Below are positions 34,611 to 47,721 of a stretch of 64,000 bases of DNA, piece by piece (the first letter of the stretch is position 1; each line of letters begins with the position of its first letter). Under the pieces are notes generated by a model that was not told where the DNA came from, searched no databases, and saw only the letters and a program-made list of their open reading frames with translations. Origin of the DNA: Eumeta japonica (taxonomy: Eukaryota; Arthropoda; Insecta; Lepidoptera; Psychidae); the NCBI GenBank assembly GCA_005406025.1, contig BGZK01001371.1:100402-164401 (forward strand). The letters run 5' to 3'. A program made the position numbers and the translations under genes.

Positions 34611-37377
34611 ACATATGATTTGTTATGAATCTAACGCTGAAAGCCACCCACCCCCCCCAAACCTTTTTTTGTAATACAAGGAGAGGGGTTTTGTTTGTTT
34701 TTAAGCTTTGTTCGGGAAAGTTCGATGGTAATCGAACGAAACGTTATATGACCTGTGTTTTCATCCGTTTGATTAATTTCTAGATATTTAGACTACATCG
34801 TGCCTGCAGATTTTTTGGATGATTTTGCAATTTAGAAAATCGTATTTAAATTTTTACATAATAACTAATTAAACTGTATCGTAGAAAGTATTATTTTGAT
34901 TTAGTGTTCATAACGAAAAATGTTTTGTTCGTGCTAGGACACAAGAGTTATTATTTTAGGTAGATAAACGTTCGGAAGTTCAGTTAAAAAAAATACAAAA
35001 ATAAAAAGTTTCAACCCACAAATTGCATCAACCATATTTCAGCAAATCACTTATTAGGATAAGTGACGGGCCATTATTTACGCTCAGAAATAAGGAATAT
35101 TTCATTGTAAAATAAAATGGTTAAAACCTCCATTTTAAATTCCTTTTAAACAATGACAGTTTCTAATGCCCAAAGTAATGTATGGTTTGGTTGGAGTTGG
35201 AGAAATATTTTAGTATTTGTGTGTGTCAAGTCTATCATTGCATTTAATTAACTGTTCGAGTTTTTGTAACGAAACAAACGTGATCATGTCGTATTGTAAT
35301 GTTGAAACTGTGCCAGCACTCTTCCAGTTCACTAATGATCCATATTTTAGGGCCAGCCCTACGCGCATGGTGATTGTTGCCAGCACAATCAAAATTTACA
35401 GTTCTGCCGTCTGGATAGAGCTACCAGTGTTATTCACGATATCGGAATATTTCTACAAAATCCCAAAATAATTTTTAAATCTCAGCAAAATTAGAGTATT
35501 TTTAGTGATACTTAATTGTTACAAAACAGTTTACCTGCATTATTTTGTATAGTTTCAACTTGTCACACAACTAGTCCACTAGAATTTTTTTTTGCAATGA
35601 AAAATTTTTTTTGCGGTATGGCTTAAAAACGCCCAATACTTTTAATGTGCTTTAATAGTTTCAAGAGTTTTATTTATTTTATTTTGTCATTGTATTTTTT
35701 ATTCCAGTTCTTTCAAAAGAGTTTTAACATTCCATAAATATAAAATCATAATCATTATGTGATAAGCAACAAATCAATTGACCAGGGGAGTTAAACATTT
35801 TTCCTAAGTTTTAGTGAATTTATTATTTAGAGCAATATGTTAACATTAATAAGACTTTCGTAGTATATTAAATTTATAGTGCGCATTCGTTAGGGGTTCT
35901 TTGTTTATACAATTTAATTCTTTTCCGTGAATACACCGTAGTAGATACTTTCCGCGTAGCCTATTATACTATGAAATCCAAAATATCATCAGAATCAGTT
36001 TTTTTATTGTATCTAACTTATAAATATGTACAATTGGAATAGAAATTCAATACTCAAGTCACATACATTCACTGGGCATCATTAGCTTAAAATTTCTAAA
36101 TACTTAAATAAAATAAATAGTCGATAGGAAAAAACGGAAGTAAAAATGAAAGAAGCAATAGAAGAAAACTGAGAAGCCCTCATGAAAACAAATATTTTTC
36201 AGTCAGTATTGGAAGACGACCTGTTTCATTTTATACTACATTAATATGTATATGGTTGGTCTAACGTAATAATATTTTTATAGTTGCTTGAAGTAACATT
36301 GAAGTTTTCTAGATCTCATTGGTTCTCTAAAATAAAAACAAAATATGGTGTACTAAGTACTTACTAACTAATAATATGCAAAGTTGATAGCTTCCATTCG
36401 TGTTTGGTTTCTTTTTGATCGCAAAAATGTTACTAAATGCCGCCATTTTAAATTGGGGTAATTATTTACCTTTTATTGTTTTAATTTTTAATTAAATTTA
36501 TATTGTTCTAATTTTAATTATTTCACATCTTTATAAGATCAGGATAATGTTAAAATCATCGAAATCGTACAACGTGTTTTGGGTCTAAAGCATTGCATGC
36601 TCAAATTGGATGCATGAATTCTCCGGACCTACCATTACGATAGACTTAGAGAATTTGTTATGGATATTCGAATTTGTGAATTCGTTACGGAGGTACGAAT
36701 ATATAACTTCATCTGTTTCCTCAGAGCTTAATTTTTTTTTATACATTTTTGTTAATTTAATAAAGTAACAATCACGATATTACAAGGCATTTTCGTATTT
36801 ATATCGATAGTCCGTGTAACATGAGTTTGTTTTCTTTTTCAGCTAACTAATAATTCTGGCAGGGGCATTGTTTACATCGTTGTTAATGACAGAAAAAAAT
36901 TGGGATTCGGCATTATGATGGATATCGAATTCGTGAGCTTGTTAAAAGACCTTTTCAAAAATATACAATTTGGAGCTCCAAATATGGAAATTTTAATATT
37001 GACATATCTTTGGTGATAATCACGGGCTTCACATGACTCAAAATCGAAATATTTACAAATTATTGTACAGCGAAGATAAACAATATTGTACAAATAGTAC
37101 TTCGTGAAGTATTTCAGAAAGGTTAAGTAAAGCTAAACAGGACTTTAAAAGATCTATTCAACTGTATGCCACGCGAGAGATTTCATAGACTTCTTTTTTT
37201 GGTCGTAATACATCTTGAACTTTGGATATCGCACTAACGAGATTAAAATGAAAACGTTAACAGCGAAATCACTGTAATAGAATCCAGGGTTTTGCACTAG
37301 AGTTTCAAAAGGAAACAAATTTACATTTATAATAATATATGAATTGATTTCGTCAGTCACGCAGTTAAAAAATAAGC
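34611..37377. other. Long AT-rich intronic stretch, few landmarks
   Basis: A C-run at 34648-34659. Related segments GGATATTCGAATTTGTGAATTCG (about 36663) and GGATATCGAATTCGTGAGC (about 36920) are weak duplicates. Short frames near 35210-35470 on both strands overlap and are unsupported. Confidence 0.35.
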
Positions 37378-37405
37378 GATATAAACTATGTGATATAAAC
37401 TATGT
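37378..37405. repeat. Short tandem duplication
   Basis: GATATAAACTATGT twice in tandem. Confidence 0.8.
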
Positions 37406-37489
37406 AAAACAAGACTCTTGCATACACTAAGCTACCATTAAAGCATAGGAGTGTGTGTTTATTCAAAGTTTAGATCGGGGCATCGACGT

Positions 37490-37830
37490 CTAATTGCGTA
37501 TTAATTAAGTTATCAGCGCCGCAGCACTGTAACGGCGGGATTCGTCCCGCGCGATTAATCAGTAGCGTTGTTAGGTCGCCGCCCCTCCCGCCGCGTCCCT
37601 TCAGGGCCCTCGGCTCCGGGCCTCGGCCCTCCCACGCGCCCCCTCCTCCGACCTCCTATCGCCCTGGTGTCGGCCCGCGATGACACCGTGTCGACACGCG
37701 CCCCTCTAAATTAGTAATGACGCGAGAAGTGTTGCGCGGCCCGCCTCGTTCAAAATTTACGGCACACCTCAAAATTGAATGCGCCCTTTTTATGGTGTAC
37801 GCCACGCAGCGCGTTAATGGCCTATGGCTT
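37490..37830. promoter_or_regulatory. GC-rich island with homeodomain-type cores
   Basis: GCGTATTAATTAAG, CGCGATTAATCAG and CTCTAAATTAGTAATGACGC within and beside a C-rich CpG block (37570-37700). Strong candidate enhancer by pattern. Confidence 0.4.
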
Positions 37831-38079
37831 GTAGAGTATTCATGAAAAATGTGCTCGAGCACACGAGAACTAAACGATAAACGCCATCCGGGATTCGCAC
37901 CAAAAAATTAACCATCAAAAGTTCCCTTCGACATGGAACCGTTCGTTTCCGCTTATAAAATCCTTACGTGGTTAAGCAGTGTTCGGTTGTAATTTCGTGA
38001 CTCGCCAAACAGTTAAATATATTCGCGTACGATATACACTTAAAGTTATGATACGTATAGGACGGGAAATACCCTCCGC

Positions 38080-38210
38080 GTACTGTACACACAAGGTCGC
38101 CCGGCCCGCGGTACGAAATGTTTGCGAGCGGTGTTTGCCGGCGCTCGCCCGAGCGGACCGCGGCGTCGCGCCGCCCGCGCCCTCGCGGCTGTTTGCCGAG
38201 ATGTCATAGA
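38080..38210. promoter_or_regulatory. GC/CpG-rich island
   Basis: GCCCGGCCCGCGGTACGAAA and GGACCGCGGCGTCGCGCCGC, ending before GATCATTTTATTAC. Confidence 0.3.
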
Positions 38211-39454
38211 TCATTTTATTACAGAGACGGCACAAGTGTTACAGCTTAATTACTATCCTGTATAATTTAATACAGAATCATAACAAGAATATTTTTTACG
38301 AGAAAAGTATGTCGATTTGAATATTTCAATGCATTCAAATTGTTTGAGCTAACTACAATAATTTTCACAAATCGAGCAAGCGGGAATCGGAACAGTTTTA
38401 CGTAGCGAGTGAAAACAGGTTGTATTTAAGACGCATAAATGGCACGTCATCTCGTCGCCGCCAGCACGACAAATACCTAATACAATTGTTTTCACATATT
38501 TTTGTAGTTTTTTATAGTTATTCGCGTACAAAAAATGCTGCGATCTGTGACACAAGTTTCAATTTGAAAACGTAGGAAATCCGTATAAAATTAAAGAGAA
38601 ATATCGCGGCCTGATTTGAATAAAATAACATTCTTTACAGGTAAAAACGATACTGATCACACTACATTACAGTGACCCGTCACCCGCACCGCGCTACGTG
38701 AAAAGGTCGCGTAACTATTGCGTCATAGTTAACAACGCGGCCGTATTTTGGGCAGAATTTTCTATCGCATGCTTTGTCCAGAGCTTTCCTTCGTTAGATG
38801 TACAACGCCTCGTGTTCCAGTGCGAAATAACGCGAATAATTTTGTGAATAAGCTTTTGTCGATGAATTTTAAGATCCATTGTATCGTTAACTAGCAAATT
38901 GCTAAGCCGGAAAACTGTGCCTAGTCCTCTGGGTTTCGTTAGAAGTCTGCAGCCCGCGGCTATGCTCATAATAAGCTTCAACATATCAGCTTTCCCTTTT
39001 TTAAAATACTTTTTTTTTTTGAAGCATTAAATTATTGGAAAATCTTTCTAATGTTAATAAACATGAAAGTTTAAATGTTTATAAATTCGTTACTTAAACG
39101 CGACTGAACACATTTGAATAAAATTTGGTAATGAGATGGACCACGGTCTGGTTCGTCATGTAGAACACTTTTAATGTTGAGATTCGAGAAACAAATTCAA
39201 AAGCGGCCATTTTGTTAACAATTTGTCAATAATAAAACACCTGTTTCTACACATACATAAAATTACCTCTTAATAACGTGAAATGGATCATAAAGTTTGT
39301 ATGCAGAGATCTTATAACCTATATTTAGTCATTTAAAAAAGACAAGTACGTTCTAATTAAATGAATAATGATTTTTTTAAACTTTTGGGAAGCGATTGAT
39401 TTTTATGCAAGGAAACATTTGAAAACGAAAAACTACGTCACAACCGCTAGGGAT
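38211..39454. other. AT-rich intronic stretch, nothing recognised
   Basis: Slightly GC-richer around 38670-38760. No gene supported. Confidence 0.4.
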
Positions 39455-39580
39455 TAGAATCAAAGTAGAAAGCGCAACTGGCACCAGAAATGAGAATGGA
39501 ACCGATGTTGGAACTGAGAGAGGTCTGGATCGAAACCGAGTGTAGTATTCGAATCGTAAACGTTGATGAATTTATAATAA
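39455..39580 (-). repeat. Fragment of the CCGATTCC-rich repeat family
   Basis: GGAACCGATGTTGGAACTGA and GATCGAAACCGAGTGTAGTA have the same degenerate GGAA/CCGA body as the copy at 50280-50915. Confidence 0.35.
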
Positions 39581-39959
39581 TACCTAATTTATCTGTAAAG
39601 AAAAAAAAAACTTACAAATAGAAAAATGAAAATTCTCTGTTCATTTGGGCGAAATGGAGGACAATCGCCAGTTATTTCACATAACATTTACAGGATCTAG
39701 TCTAATTATCTACGATCTAAAACCAGTTTTCATTGAGCGAACACCGAGCAAATCATTCGCCCCGACAGGTATTGAGCTATCGTCATCGTTCCGAAAGAAT
39801 ACGACATTAGAACCTTTAAGAAGAATATAAACATTTCTAAAGAACGGCAAAGCGTTGGCAACGGCATTGAAGACGCTCATGGGCACCGGTGATCACTTAC
39901 AAAGTAGAGTTGTTTGCCCTATAGTGAAGGTCGTTCATGATCGTTTTCCCCGCTACTAT

Positions 39960-40025
39960 AAAATAGAAAACCGGTCAAATGCGAATCGAACCCGCGTGAG
40001 GGGAGTTCCGTACTATAAATCATCG
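39960..40025 (+). repeat. Lepidopteran repeat box (ACCGGCCAAGTGCGAGTCGG type)
   Basis: AAACCGGTCAAATGCGAATC...GGGAGTTCCGTACTATAAA. A second copy lies at 52926. I know this wording as a frequent lepidopteran repeat; here only the box is preserved. Confidence 0.45.
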
Positions 40026-40439
40026 CATTATTTTTCGATGAAATTATGCGACATATTTCATGCATATATTTTACTTTTTCCCTGCACGGAAATATACATA
40101 GTGATCCAATAAGGGTTCCGTTTTTCGCTTTGTTTCAGAGAAGTTTCCAAAAATTTTGCAATCGATTTCATAATAATTTACCAATACGAAATTTTGAACG
40201 AGAAGGTATATTCGACCAAATGAGAGCGCCACGAAAGGGTCGTTTTGAATGGCCGCGAAACCTTCGTGTCGGGTAAGGTTCGTCACAATTTTCGGAGTCT
40301 AGTTCAGTGCTCCGGTTATTACAATCAAAATGTCTCGCCGCTAGTTTGTTTCTTCAGATGTACTATACCATTACAGGAATAACGAGTACGGGACATTTAT
40401 AATAAACCAAAATAAATTTTCACCAAAACGTCATCACTA

Positions 40440-40650
40440 CCTACGTGTAGGTACAGGCGGCGGGCGCGGGCGCGCGAACCGTATATTTGACACGGAGGCA
40501 AGAGGTCGTGCGGTCGACAAACAACGGCCCGCAGAATGTGTCCGTCGATAAGCGACCGCACGCGCGCCCCGCCGCCCGCCGCCCCGGCGCGCCCGCCCCC
40601 CCCCGCGCGCACCCTCATTAGGCCCGCTAACTTCGATAGGGTGTGTGGTA
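40440..40650. promoter_or_regulatory. GC/CpG-rich island
   Basis: GGCGGCGGGCGCGGGCGCGC at the left and CCCCCCCGCGCGCACCCTCA at the right, with CATTAGGCCCGCTAAC. Overlapping frames on both strands are compositional. Confidence 0.35.
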
Positions 40651-42616
40651 ACAAGTGGCGAACTTTTGCCTTTGCACTTTTGAGCCTTTACGTCATCGAT
40701 CGTCAAATATTTTATATAAAAATTCTACTGTAATTATACTATATCAAATTTACCATTTTCGACAAGTGCTTTTGACAGAACAAAAATCCATTTACGAGAC
40801 AGTACAGAAAAGAACGAAGAGCCTTGCATTTATTAAAAAGCATCATATTTTCTTTCGAACGCGCTCAAACTGGGAGGTTTTCCATCCACTTTCCATTATC
40901 GCATCGATTTCAAACATCACAAACGAGCGAAAATTTCGGCATCGGCGCAATAATAACGTGACGCCGTCATCGAGATGATCTCGCCATGGACCGGGCGATG
41001 GACACTTCGACCTATTTTGATAAACCCACCGAGTTCAGCATTTATTACGATCGCTGTCGATGGAGTCCCGCCCGATACACACAGATATGGAGATAGAAAC
41101 TTAGATAAATAAAATGTTCGGTTTTCTTCTAGTGATCCATTCGATCACTTTAACTTTTGCTTTTTGGTCGCCTTTCATTCGTTCCGACCGGTCCTGTTCG
41201 TTGGGAGCATTAATGGTGATTCGATCATGGATCAGGCAGGTCACCGAACCTTTCGGGTGCATTTTCGTTAGCTGCACTTGAAGGTACCGCATAAAGCAGA
41301 AGGAGTGAGTGGAGGGTAAAATTTATGGTCCGAAAAAAAATAAACCAGAGTTTTATTTTGTCAATATTTTATGTGCTATTTATAAACTTATAACTTTCTC
41401 AAATAAACGGCAGTGTAAAGGAAGATATGTTTTTAAGAGAATATTCTTCATAATGTTTCGATACCGAAAATCACGCTTATTTGTTACGTGTTCTTATGAC
41501 GTTGTTACATCTGTCGGTTCTATGTCAAGAAGCGACATAAGTTATGTTTGCAGATAAAATCTAGAAATAGTGTGCTATTTATTTTGATGCCCTTCAATGA
41601 TTTATAAACAAATAAAAGAGATTTTTAGTTTTTTTTCTTAATCTATATACATTGTATAGCAAAGACGCATTTCACAGTGTATTGTGTGATGCTACAGCGA
41701 CAGCAAAATAAAAAAAAATATATATGATCTCGTCATTTGCACATGTTGGGAGTGAGGAATGCTACGATCAAATCATTTTGTACAACAAACGTATTTTAAT
41801 TTGTTATTTACCAGATTATACAAAAGATTTAACTAAACTAAAATATTAACTGTTATCAATAAAATTTTAACTATTACCCAAACGACATTACGCTAACGCA
41901 TTTGTTAGCTACCACTATCGAGGATTTTCGTATAGATAGTAAAGTCGGGCGTCTCCTCGAAACGAAGCTATACTCGTATGATTGCGACCATTAATAAAAA
42001 AGACCTGTGCTGTATTATTACAATATTAAAATTTTACTTGTGATAAGAAAAATATCTCAGAACATTATGTGAATCCCCCTGAAGTACTGTCGCAATTTGT
42101 GTCAACTTTTTCAGGTCAAAAGGATGTGAACCATAACAGCGAACGGGCAATGTTATTTTATCCCACTAAAGTGTCTTTCATTCTTATATCTCTCACCTTT
42201 AAGGTGTTGTCAAATTTTCTACGTACGTCCTACTGAGTAGTAAACATTTACCTGCAACAAAAATTAAAAAAGCAATTTGTAGCGTAACATGAAAAGTTTG
42301 CTATTTATAACTCCAAAAATAAATTCGTAATCTATTAATTATACGATCTTATAAAATGCAACAACTTAATACTATCATATCGTAAAATATTTCTAATGTA
42401 TGTATACATTAGCTTCTATGGAAATGTTTAATGTAGATGAAATCAATTTTTAAAGCGTCATTACAAAGTGTTCCCAGTTCTAAAGTTTTGATAGCACAGC
42501 TTGTAGAAGCAAAGCAAAATGTTATAATTACAGTTTATAAATTAATAATAAAAAAAAAAATTGTTGTAATTTTATCTCATCATCGAATCATACAAACACG
42601 CATAAAATCTTAATAG
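40651..42616. other. Intronic stretch, nothing firmly recognised
   Basis: 40860-41290 is less AT-rich and non-repetitive, possibly conserved non-coding DNA; the rest is A/T-rich. No gene supported. Confidence 0.35.
42393..42412. repeat. Short perfect hairpin
   Basis: CTAATGTAT, loop GT, ATACATTAG. Confidence 0.7.
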
Positions 42617-42784
42617 GGATGTGTTACCCTGGAGGCTGCTCAAAAAGAAGAACTAGTCGAATCGGCCGTCGGCGAAAGATATTTCTTTGATGTGAAATCA
42701 CAGCGGTGGCACAAAGAGAAACCGCGCATATCGGACCGAGTCGATCTCGCCGGGGCACCGCGTCCCGTACGAAAATATTGTTAA
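42617..42784 (+). other. Unidentified coding-like open frame
   Basis: Open for 55 codons between TAG (42614-42616) and TAA (42782-42784). It encodes GCVTLEAAQKEELVESAVGE, then RYFFDVKSQRWHKEKPRI and SDRVDLAGAPRPVRKYC. Mixed third-base use and balanced residues look more like protein than the GC-island frames elsewhere. The base before the frame is an AG, so a spliced start is possible, but there is no pyrimidine tract. No family recognised. The minus-strand frame across it is an extension of the neighbouring mariner relic. Confidence 0.25.
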
Positions 42785-42839
42785 AAAAGAAAAACAAAAG
42801 GACTACTTTATTATACGGGTACGAGGGATATGCCAAGAA

Positions 42840-43100
42840 AACACTATATACACAAAAATTATAATATTTATTACTAATATCTATCTTTTCAAAGTATTCA
42901 TCCTGAGCATTTGTACACTTTTCCATGCGTTTAAACCACTCGAAAAATACTCCTGACTACTAGTTTTCAGATACCTCAGTTTCAAAATTATCTTCCTTGC
43001 TCTTAAATCTCTTGCCTTTAAATTGTTCTGTAATCTTGGGAGACCGGTAAAAATCACATGGTACTAATTCAGAGGAATGTGGTAGGTGAGGTAAGTAAAT
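42840..43100 (-). pseudogene. Mariner transposase C-terminal relic
   Basis: One minus frame reads LPHSSELVPCDFYRSPKITE, then QFKGKRFKSKEDNFETEV, two stops, and FKRMEKCTNAQDEYFEK. It follows the mariner tail pattern 'YSPDLAPCDFFLFPK...LKG..F.S.E...W..RMEKCI...G.YFEK'. The catalytic Asp position of SPDL reads SSEL. Truncated before the DDE core. Its wording differs from the mariner at 20769-22761, so it is a separate lineage. Confidence 0.7.
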
Positions 43101-44079
43101 ATATTTTTTGAATAAAAAAAATCAAGTGCTCTGACGTCGACTGAGTTACATTATTGGAACCGAATTCCCGCCAGATATTCACAAAAGTGAGCATTTTAAA
43201 TACAAAAAGAAATATCTCAATTTAAATATGTTCTAATTACTTTAAGCATATCCCTCATGTTTCGATCTAATCTCAATATTTGATAATACAGTTCTACGAA
43301 TAAGTATACGAAAATATATAAAAATATGGTATTAAGATTGATCATCTATCAAATTACATTCGGTCTGCATGGACCCTCATCGCTTTAAATGCACAGTGCA
43401 GATATTTTTATCAGACTGGTACTAACAGTATTATTCAGAGGCTTGTTCTGTGTCCTTGAGATTAAATAAAAAATTAAAGAGAATCAAAACTAAAGTCTAT
43501 TAATTTGTGAAAAAAAATGTTAAAACTTTTTTAATAGTCTTTGATTATTTTTTTAGTTTAATATGACTTTTTTTATGATATATCGTCAGATGACTTGCAA
43601 CCACACTCAGTTACTTTTAATAATAGCTAAAAAATGAAAAATAATTATTTTTATGTAAATTTAAGACTGCAATTTTTATTCATAACTCAGCTGCTCTTTA
43701 TGGTTATCTAAAAGAAGTTTTTAATTTTACTTCATTCCTATATTAGGTAAAATAAATATTTCCGTTCATTGTTTTTAAATACTCTATTGTGACTATCAAA
43801 AACTTCTTTATTTCCTCCAAATAAAGGATTTTTTTTTTTTAATTTTAACCGCCGGTCGCTAACGCTTTTTACAACGGTCATTAACAGTCCCCAACTTGCA
43901 TTTGGCCAACATGCAGGATTAAGCTCAGAGCTCCTCGTTCTTAGGTAAAAAGATTGCGGGAAGGGATATCCATCACTTGGATAACACGAATTCGGCACAC
44001 GACATAACAAACTTCACATTGTTTTCGTACAAAACCTTACATGAAGTAATTTCACATCCAACCGAACAAAATCCTTTTA
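43101..44079. other. AT-rich intronic stretch, nothing firmly recognised
   Basis: The 43845-43990 part (CCGCCGGTCGCTAACGCTTT, CATTTGGCCAACATGCAGGA) may be a repeat fragment. No gene supported. Confidence 0.35.
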
Positions 44080-44210
44080 GGCCGCAATGGCGATGTCGCT
44101 TATTGCGGGCGCATAAACATAAAGGCGGCACGGGCAGGACAAACGGCGCACCGCGAAAGCGCGCCGGCGCGTCACCACCGCAAGCGACCTGCGGTGCTCT
44201 ATATAGAACA
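44080..44210. promoter_or_regulatory. GC-rich block with Hox-like GCATAAA core
   Basis: GGGCGCATAAACATAAAGGC inside CpG-rich DNA (GCGCACCGCGAAAGCGCGCC). Confidence 0.3.
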
Positions 44211-44339
44211 AACAATTTTGATCTAGAATTCGCTTTAATGATCGATTCGCAGATCCTTCGTTAGAACCGATGAAATGTGATGTTACATATACGAAAAATT
44301 ATCTTTCATTACGTCGAAGAATGATCACGCGATGTGACA

Positions 44340-44660
44340 CTGCCGAAAGCCGAGCCGTATGTAAATTAGCCGTTAAATGAAAAACCGGCGGGGCCCCCTA
44401 AAGGAGGTCCGTGTCGAGCCGTTTTTCGAATTTCCGGCCGGCGATTTATACCTCTCGCGCCGGGCGCCGATTGTCAGCGACGGGCTTAATTCTTACCTGG
44501 GCCCTGCCGGGGGCGGGATTAAAAGGGTGCGGTTTTATCTCGCCCGGACGCGGATCGCCGACCGCCGGCGGCCGCGGCCCGCGCGCCCCCCTCCCCCGCC
44601 TCGCGCGCTCGCGAACTATAGGTATTTTTACGACGAACCGTTAATATTTCCTTTTTCTTA
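44340..44660. promoter_or_regulatory. GC-rich island with TTTAT/TAAT cores
   Basis: Contains GTAAATTAGCCGTTAAATGA, GCGATTTATACC, GCTTAATTC and GCGGTTTTATCTCGCC in strongly CpG-rich sequence up to about 44620. The two overlapping plus frames are compositional. Confidence 0.4.
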
Positions 44661-44737
44661 AGGTTTCCGAAGTCGACCGGGCGTCGTTGAGTTTTCGTTA
44701 TAATAAATGACCCTTATCGGTCAGTCTCGTTGAAACT

Positions 44738-44777
44738 ATCTTCGACTGATAAAAAACAAATGAAATTAGTCGAAGAT
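44738..44777. repeat. Hairpin, 13-bp arms with one mismatch
   Basis: ATCTTCGACTGAT against ATTAGTCGAAGAT, 14-nt loop. Confidence 0.55.
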
Positions 44778-45414
44778 GTTCATTTAGTAGTGTATATTAC
44801 CAAGACCGCAGCACAGTATGGGAATAACGGTATCATTAAATAGTTTAGCGATTTCTGTCATTGACGTAAGAGCCACAGGCAACGTCGTAATTTGAAAAGA
44901 GACAGATGTATAAACTCTCTCCGTCTCATAAATTATTGATAGCATTGACGACTCTAACCGTTAAATATTTAACATAAGCTTTGCCTCCTTGGCTACTAGG
45001 TTATTATAAGTGAAAGGCGTTATTCCATTAGTGCCGCAGTGCAGTTTTCTCGGCCTATAAGGATAGACTGTAATCCATTTGATGATTTTTTATAAACCTC
45101 GTTTAACGAGGAGGTTCCATAAGACGTTTTAAAATTATCGTAATTACCTACCAACAATTTATTTTATTAGAAATTCTTTAACTTTACGTGTAATTTATTA
45201 CTTTAGTAATAAAGGATCGGTAAGTAAATCCGTATTATTAATTAAACGATCAAAAAAATTTTATTGAAAAATATTAAAGATCATGGAATAAAATATCATA
45301 ATCGATTAATACGAAAAAATGGAGTTTAATACGACGCATGATTATATTATTATGAGATATTTTATGTCCAATAAGAGTTATTCGATTATATTATATAAAC
45401 GTACACAAAGTACA
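44778..45414. other. AT-rich intronic stretch, nothing recognised
   Basis: No gene or element supported. Confidence 0.4.
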
Positions 45415-45610
45415 CTAGCTTTTGCCCGCGGCTCTGCCCGCACAAAATTAATAATTTTTGGATAAAATTTGCATAAAACCCGGCCCATGTAAGCGTCTAT
45501 GTCCCGATAAGAATAACTATGCCAAATTCCACTCAATCGCACCTACAGTTTCGAATATCTCGTGATGAGACAGTCGGTCGGTCAGTGGTATTCCGCTTAT
45601 ACATATATGT
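45415..45610 (+). repeat. Lepidopteran-type interspersed repeat (GCCCGCGGC core)
   Basis: Starts CTAGCTTTTGCCCGCGGCTC and ends TCTCGTGATGAGACAGTCGG. About 190 bases, parallel in order to the copy at 47722. Confidence 0.6.
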
Positions 45611-45964
45611 ATAGATTCTTAAAATTCTCGACAGCGTCAAGGAAAGGAAAAACTCCGATAAAGATTTCATACGTGAAATACGAAAGGTGTATCGGAGAGA
45701 AAAGCCTGCATGTCCTCGGGGCGGGCGGGTTCGCAGTGACCGCCGCGAAAAGGCAGCCGAACAAGTCGTAAGTACGGGACTCGTAAACAACCCGCCGCTC
45801 ACTTCAGGTAGAGAACTCGCGGCGCGCGCGCCGTCCTAGTGATGGGCCGATATTCAAATAACGGAGAGTCGAACGTTATCGGCTAGCGATGTGTTAGAGG
45901 AAAACGTAGGTACTCGGGCTGAAATTTCGATAGAAAACTGTATTCGTGACGATAACTTATATAA
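45611..45964. other. Intronic stretch with a short GC patch
   Basis: GCGGCGCGCGCGCCGTCC near 45818-45836, followed by TAGTGATGGGCCGATATTCA. No gene supported. Confidence 0.35.
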
Positions 45965-46000
45965 AAATATGAGTGAAGTGATAAATATGAGTGAAGTGAT
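45965..46000. repeat. Short tandem duplication
   Basis: AAATATGAGTGAAGTGAT twice in tandem (18-base unit). Confidence 0.8.
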
Positions 46001-47079
46001 AGTCACGCAAATTTATATCAGTTTATATGCATGTAACTTTATATAACGTTTCAAGCAAACGAGATTAGCTTTAAGCCCTTACGTTATTTTGTGCCACTCG
46101 CATGAATTCACAAAAAGATGATGATGAAATTGAATGATACCTTTAGAGTAGACTCACTATTACCTTACCTTACTATTTATTGAAAGTATTAAAAACTATG
46201 TAAAAGGATCTGTATATTTTGTAGCGGTCAGGCTGTTAGAGCCTACTTATTTACTTTAGGTATGTACTCTTACATAGAAGTTTACATATAAACCCTTCCA
46301 CTACATAAAACAAAATCTTAAAACAAGAGTCAGTATATTTGACACAAGCTATTGAAAAGGTGTTTTTTTTTTAACATTTACGTTTCTCTATGCTTAATTT
46401 TTAAAGGGTGGCACACATGTTACGTCATAAACGTCGTCTGTACTGTCTTGTATTTTGAAGGAAAACGCGATCGCTGTTCATTGTTTCTTCGATGAAAAGA
46501 GTTAATATTTTCGAAGACCTTTAAATATATTTTACGCATTGTGAGATAACGATTTTCTTGCGGACACGAAGGCTGTAATTGTTAGTGTTTCTATGAAAAA
46601 AATCCACCTGGTTTGAATGTCATTACATATTTGTATTTTCGTCAGGCAGTCAGTCATCGCTGCTATTTACGAAATAGCTGTAAGTGATACATTGGACTTA
46701 TTTTTTTCACTATTTACATATAATACTGTAACTAATAGCACCGTCATACAATTTATTATTTTCAATCATACGTAATAAATTTACCATCTCGTCACCTTAC
46801 ACTGGTGGTGTAATGTGTGCATAACACCTATATGCTTACAATATAATGCCCATAAAATATATACCCATAGTCATACGAATGATTTGCTCTTTGATTTTTA
46901 TTTTCAAACGTTGATCCTACGCGACGAAATATTATAACATATATCGACTATATACGGATATTTATAGTGCTTCAATGTAACTCTTCCTTATAAAATTATT
47001 AGGCGTAATATTTTCGAGTTTAAATTTTTAAGTAAAAATAATAATTTTATCGATAGGAATGAAAATCGTCCGACAGGAC
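46001..47079. other. AT-rich intronic stretch, nothing recognised
   Basis: No gene or element supported. Confidence 0.4.
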
Positions 47080-47230
47080 GTCCTTAATCCGCGGCGCAAC
47101 ATCGATAATTGAATTAGCGCGTTCTCGAACGGCTCGGAAGGGGCCGATAACATTTATTGCACATCACTGAGCTCCCTTCGCGCGCGAACAAATTCAAGAC
47201 ATTCGAGAAACGCGCGCGAACAACAAATAA
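47080..47230. promoter_or_regulatory. GC-rich block with homeodomain-type cores
   Basis: CGATAATTGAATTAGCGCGT and two GCGCGCGAACAA words 36 bases apart. Candidate regulatory block. Confidence 0.3.
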
Positions 47231-47721
47231 CCAACCCCTTGCCTTATAATCTCTAGACACTCTCAAAAATTTACTAAGAAATCGACTCGAAATCTCTTCG
47301 AAGAGGGCACTTCATCATCAAATAACCTTACGTTCCACCGATGAACATAGGTCTGTCGTAAAATAATCATTCCGCTGAGCAGGCACGTTTGCGATTGCAG
47401 AAACATAGCTCTAGACATTTCAATATAAAATTAGCAATTTGTTAAACACTCGGCTTATATTAACGTTCATTTATAAACGACGCTCTTCATAAAACTCCTT
47501 TTATTTACACAAGTTGAAAAATATCGAAAATTTTCAATGTCTAATAAATTCTTAAGGGTTCGATGGTATTTATAACGTTAATAAGCAAAATATTTGAATT
47601 AAAACATGATGAAGACATCTAACTCCCTGTGAAACTGATTTAAGCACACTGTTAAAATACACTGACAAAACACTACTGTGTAGAAAATCGAAACGATTAA
47701 AGCTATATGCATATATTAATA

